From: Chloroflexi bacterium UBA6265
GTDB taxonomy: Bacteria > Chloroflexota > Chloroflexia > Thermomicrobiales > UBA6265
Assembly (NCBI GenBank): GCA_002440805.1
Contig: DJVD01000268.1
Location: 1 to 10,833 of the forward strand
DNA length: 10,833 nucleotides
Direction: 5' to 3'
In this document: positions 6,618 through 10,833 of the stretch, piece by piece
How positions within the stretch are numbered: position 1 is the first letter of the stretch
Layout: each line of letters opens with the position of its first letter
Made by a program: the position numbers and the translations under genes
Notes under the pieces: generated by a model
Told to the model about the DNA's origin: nothing
Seen by the model: only the letters and a program-made list of their open reading frames with translations
Databases searched by the model: none

Positions 6618-6659
6618 GATGCAAGGCAGCAACGACACATGACGCGCGCTGGAGTTTAA

Positions 6660-7037
6660 ATGGCAACGATTCTATGGATTGGGTTGGGCGGATTTCTCGG
6701 TGCCAATTCCCGTTACTGGCTGGGGAGTATGGTGAACCGCTGGCTGGGTACCGGCTTTCCCTGGGCCACCGGCCTAATCAATATCTCCGGCGCCCTGCTG
6801 ATCGGCATCGTTGCCACCCTGTTTGTCGACCGGGCGGTGGATAACGAATCGCTACGACTTTTTCTGATCGTTGGGTTACTGGGCGGTTATACCACCTTTA
6901 GCAGCTATACCTGGGAGGCCGTGACGATGATGGAGCAGAATCGCTGGTTCCCGGCAATCGGCTACCTGGTGGGCAGCAATGTGGTCGGGATCCTGGCATG
7001 TGTGGCCGGGGTGCTGATCGCCCGAATCTGGACTTAA
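6660..7037 (+). CDS. crcB: Fluoride channel CrcB/FluC
   Basis: This 125-residue protein is the usual size of CrcB/FluC, a dual-topology dimeric channel that lets toxic fluoride leave the cell. Four membrane helices are visible at about 3-22, 34-55, 66-90 and 98-122. Family signatures are GGFLGANSRYWLG (10-22), the pore Asn in INISGALLIG (40-49, Asn41) and GLLGGYTTFSSYTWE (72-86), which holds the central Na site and the pore aromatics. The first pore phenylalanine is Phe80; the second aromatic position is Tyr83, where studied channels often have Phe. A single crcB suggests a homodimer, although a second copy could exist elsewhere. GGAG stands 5 nt before the ATG. The stop codon overlaps the Shine-Dalgarno of modA, so the two are probably co-transcribed. 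I find no fluoride-riboswitch pattern upstream. Confidence 0.93.
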   Translation: MATILWIGLGGFLGANSRYWLGSMVNRWLGTGFPWATGLINISGALLIGIVATLFVDRAVDNESLRLFLIVGLLGGYTTFSSYTWEAVTMMEQNRWFPAIGYLVGSNVVGILACVAGVLIARIWT

Positions 7038-7041
7038 GGAG
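7036..7041 (+). promoter_or_regulatory. modA ribosome binding site inside the crcB stop
   Basis: AAGGAG overlaps the last bases of the crcB TAA (7035-7037). It is 5 nt from the ATG at 7047 but only 2 nt from the GTG at 7044, so the ATG is the likely modA start and the gene is coupled to crcB. Confidence 0.65.
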
Positions 7042-7046
7042 TAGTG

Positions 7047-7913
7047 ATGCGACTTCTTCTCTCATGCCTGCTGACGCTTACACTCCTCGCGTTGGGCACG
7101 CCTTCGGCCAGCGCCGAGATCGTCTGCCCCGATCCCGCCGCTGGCACACCCGAAGCGACTCCCGCCGCCGAAATCGTGCCGCAGGGCAGCTTTCCCGAGG
7201 ATGGCGGCGAGATCACCGTGTTCGCGGCGGCGTCATTGACCGATGCCTTCACCGAGATCGCGGAGGCCATTGAATCTGAGCATGAGGGAATGGAGATCAC
7301 GATCGAAACCGGAGGGTCGCAATCGCTGGTCACCCAATTGGAAGAAGGCGCCGAGGCCGATGTGCTGGCGACGGCAGACGATGTCACGATGCTGCGGGCG
7401 CAAGAGAGCGACTTGCTGGCCAGCGAGCCGCGGATTTTCGCTCACAATCGCCTCGTGATTGTCACGCCTGCCGACAATCCGGCGGGGATCACCGGCATTG
7501 ATGATCTGGCAGGCGATGATGTGCGGGTAGTACTGGCCAACGGCGATGTGCCGGCGGGACGCTATGCCACCCAGGCATTTTGCACGTACGACAGCCTGGA
7601 CGAATCAGTGGATGGATTTGTGGATGGGCTCAACGCCAACATCGTTTCGGAAGAGCCCGATGTGCGTCACGTGCTCACCAAGGTGCAGGTGGGTGAGGCC
7701 GATGCCGGGGTGGTTTACGCCAGCGATGCCGCCGCCAGCGAACTCAATGGCATTGGCCTGCGGGTGATCGATTTTCCTGCCGGGTTGCCGGTGAGCGTGC
7801 ATTATCCGATTGCCACGCTGGCGGGTGGAAAACAAGGCAGCGGCAACGCGTTTATCGCCTTTGTGCTCAGTGATGAAGGCCAGCAGATACTGCGCAAGTA
7901 TGGCTTCGAGTAG
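7047..7913 (+). CDS. modA: Molybdate ABC transporter substrate-binding protein ModA
   Basis: This 288-residue protein captures molybdate (or tungstate) outside the cell and delivers it to ModB. A signal peptide covers 1-23 with a probable ASA cleavage site before Glu24. There is no lipobox, so it looks secreted or periplasmic, not lipid-anchored. A Pro/Ala/Thr linker (GTPEATPAA, 33-41) precedes the binding fold. The fold starts at ITVFAAASLTDAF (56-68, oxyanion-binding Ser63) and continues with ETGGSQSLVTQLEEGAEADV (87-106, Ser91/Ser93), NGDVPAGRYA (165-174) and GEADAGVVYASDA (217-229, Tyr224 at the position of a family ligand contact). Cys27 and Cys179 could form a disulfide. The start is the ATG with AAGGAG 5 nt upstream. 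The stop TAG is directly followed by the modB ATG. A tungstate-specific role cannot be excluded from sequence alone. Confidence 0.93.
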   Translation: MRLLLSCLLTLTLLALGTPSASAEIVCPDPAAGTPEATPAAEIVPQGSFPEDGGEITVFAAASLTDAFTEIAEAIESEHEGMEITIETGGSQSLVTQLEEGAEADVLATADDVTMLRAQESDLLASEPRIFAHNRLVIVTPADNPAGITGIDDLAGDDVRVVLANGDVPAGRYATQAFCTYDSLDESVDGFVDGLNANIVSEEPDVRHVLTKVQVGEADAGVVYASDAAASELNGIGLRVIDFPAGLPVSVHYPIATLAGGKQGSGNAFIAFVLSDEGQQILRKYGFE

Positions 7914-8714
7914 ATGACCAGCCTGCGTCACTCGCGTTTCTGGATCGGCATGTGGATCGGAGCCGGAGTGGGCATCGCCTTCCTGGCGATTCCGGTGCTA
8001 TCGCTGTTGTGGCGGGCGATGGATCATCGCGCCGCCCTGGGGGACGAGCGATCCCGCGATATCCTCGTCGATGCGATTGGCGTCAGCCTGGCGACATCAA
8101 CCATCGCCATGGTGCTGGTGGTGACCTTCGGCACACCGATCGCGTGGATTCTGGCGCGGAGTGGATCACGCGCATCGCGATTTGCCGATGCGCTGGTCGA
8201 TCTGCCGATCCTGTTGCCGCCGGCCGTTGCGGGTATCGCGTTGTTGACGGCGTTTGGCCGCATGGGCACGCTGGGCGGCTGGCTGGACGATCGCGATGTG
8301 CAAATTGGGTTCTCGGCGGCAGCAGTGGTGCTGGCGCAGATCTTTGTGAGCGCACCATTTTTCATCCGCACCGCCCGCGCCGGATTCTTGCGCATCGATC
8401 GCGACCTGGAAGATACTGCCGCCGATCTCGGCGCATCCCCGTGGAGTAGTTTCCGCCGTATTACCTTGCCGTTGGCGCGCAACAGCATTGTGGCCGGGGC
8501 GGTACTGGCATGGGCGCGAGCGTTAGGGGAATTTGGGGCCACAATCATGTTCGCGGGGAATCGTCGCGGCGTGACGCAAACGATGCCGCTGGCGATTTAC
8601 GAGCGCTATGGCAGTGGCGATTTGCCCGCCGCCATCTGGATGAGCGTGGTGCTGCTGGGTATCAGCGCGGTGTTCCTGCTGGCCGTGCGGGTGGTTGGGG
8701 AACGAAATCCGTAA
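7914..8714 (+). CDS. modB: Molybdate ABC transporter permease ModB
   Basis: This 266-residue integral membrane protein forms the channel half of the molybdate importer. Hydrophobic segments lie at about 11-33, 57-80, 98-118, 134-154, 192-212 and 240-262. Diagnostic are DLPILLPPAVAGIALL (96-111), the cytoplasmic EAA loop EDTAADLGASPWSSFRRITLP (166-186, with Gly173), which docks the ATPase, and the molybdate-permease motif ARALGEFGATIMFAGN (201-216). The ATG follows the modA TAG without a gap and without its own clear Shine-Dalgarno, so translation should be coupled to modA. The usual third gene, modC (ATPase), does not follow: a repeat block and an opposite-strand gene come next, so the energy subunit must be encoded elsewhere. 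Confidence 0.93.
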   Translation: MTSLRHSRFWIGMWIGAGVGIAFLAIPVLSLLWRAMDHRAALGDERSRDILVDAIGVSLATSTIAMVLVVTFGTPIAWILARSGSRASRFADALVDLPILLPPAVAGIALLTAFGRMGTLGGWLDDRDVQIGFSAAAVVLAQIFVSAPFFIRTARAGFLRIDRDLEDTAADLGASPWSSFRRITLPLARNSIVAGAVLAWARALGEFGATIMFAGNRRGVTQTMPLAIYERYGSGDLPAAIWMSVVLLGISAVFLLAVRVVGERNP

Positions 8715-8738
8715 GGATGTGGAGCGTAGGGGCGGATG

Positions 8739-8763
8739 GTAGCGGCGCACCTGGTGTGCGCCA
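8739..8763. repeat. REP-like hairpin unit, copy 1
   Basis: It begins GTAGCGGCGCACCTG and contains the inverted repeat GGCGCAC (8744-8750) / GTGCGCC (8756-8762) around a 5-nt loop. It is nearly identical to the unit at 8836-8861, differing only in the loop. Confidence 0.6.
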
Positions 8764-8781
8764 TTCTGAATGTTCCCCAAG

Positions 8782-8807
8782 GCGCCCGGGGAATAAACCC
8801 CGGGCGC
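8782..8807. terminator. Central GC hairpin, probable bidirectional terminator
   Basis: GCGCCCGGGG (8782-8791) and CCCCGGGCGC (8798-8807) are perfect complements around the loop AATAAA. It lies 67 nt after the modB stop and 119 nt after the lacZ stop on the other strand. There is no T-run, so an intrinsic terminator is only one reading; the hairpin is also part of the composite repeat. Confidence 0.45.
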
Positions 8808-8835
8808 AGGATGCTGTCGGGTGAAGACGTTATCT

Positions 8836-8861
8836 GTAGCGGCGCACCTGCGTGTGCGCCA
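8836..8861. repeat. REP-like hairpin unit, copy 2
   Basis: GGCGCAC (8841-8847) and GTGCGCC (8854-8860) pair around a 6-nt loop. The flanks GTAGC before and A after match copy 1. One extra base in the loop separates the two copies, in direct orientation 97 bp apart. Confidence 0.6.
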
Positions 8862-8926
8862 CGTTGTGTAATCCAGGCGCACATATGATTCCGCCCCTAG
8901 GTATTAAACCTCTCGCAGGAGCGCAA

Positions 8927-10833
<1,907 letters not shown>

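Larger units (their letters stand above)
8727..8899. repeat. Composite palindromic intergenic element with terminal inverted repeats
   Basis: A 173-bp block fills most of the 212-bp gap between the convergent modB and lacZ genes. It starts with TAGGGGCGGA (8727-8736) and ends with the exact reverse complement TCCGCCCCTA (8890-8899). Inside are two near-identical hairpin units (8739-8763 and 8836-8861) and a strong central hairpin (8782-8807), listed separately. No open frame in it is credible. The structure resembles a REP/BIME cluster or a very small non-autonomous mobile element (MITE). It may also end transcription from both sides. Copy number in the genome, which would decide, cannot be seen here. 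Confidence 0.6.

Noticed and set aside
6533..6659. Possible fluoride riboswitch ahead of crcB
   Set aside because: I looked for the GGNGATG start, the CCGC pairing segment and the CTGATGNCCTAC end of the crcB motif and found only scattered partial matches (for example GAATGATGC), with no consistent pseudoknot.
7047..7115. ModA as a lipoprotein
   Set aside because: The only early cysteine is residue 7, far too close to the N-terminus for a lipobox; an ASA cleavage site at 21-23 fits signal peptidase I.

Overview
The window reads as an ordinary, densely packed chromosomal segment of a GC-rich bacterium. Two unrelated exported proteins, a serine hydrolase and a molybdate-binding protein, carry Ala/Pro/Thr tracts of the 'ATPVA' type. 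I associate such tracts with Chloroflexota of the Thermomicrobia lineage. This assignment is an inference from protein style and GC content; there is no rRNA gene here to settle it.

Layout from left to right: (1) Plus strand, 2-1806: the C-terminal part of a secreted alpha/beta hydrolase with a TAP-like C-terminal domain, overlapping a MOSC-domain protein. Both end at a perfect 16-bp hairpin (1809-1842) that serves the convergent junction. (2) Minus strand, 5039-1867: a tightly coupled three-gene unit of a TrmA/RlmD-type RNA m5U methyltransferase, a tandem-GNAT acetyltransferase and a RusA-type Holliday-junction resolvase. After a 97-nt AT-rich gap comes a DoxX membrane protein, which probably has its own promoter. 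(3) Plus strand, 5136-5768: a stand-alone PurN-type formyltransferase, tail-to-tail with a minus-strand inositol-monophosphatase-family gene (6532-5765). The two genes share the four bases CTAG as their stop codons. (4) Plus strand, 6660-8714: a fluoride channel CrcB/FluC, then modA and modB of a molybdate ABC importer in one apparent operon. No modC ATPase follows. (5) An intergenic block (8715-8926) filled by a 173-bp composite palindromic element with 10-bp terminal inverted repeats, two near-identical hairpin copies and a strong central hairpin. (6) Minus strand, from beyond the right edge down to 8927: the catalytic and C-terminal parts of a LacZ-type glycoside hydrolase family 2 beta-galactosidase, whose 5' part lies outside the window.

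The functional themes are housekeeping: RNA modification, recombination, purine synthesis, anion and metal handling, and sugar hydrolysis. I see no defence island, no CRISPR array, no transposase, no RNA gene and no obvious new multi-gene system. The points most worth a second look are the composite repeat at 8727-8899, the missing modC, the RNA methyltransferase without the Fe-S cysteines, the RusA protein with an altered active-site motif in a translationally coupled operon, and a dyad with 21-bp spacing in front of doxX.
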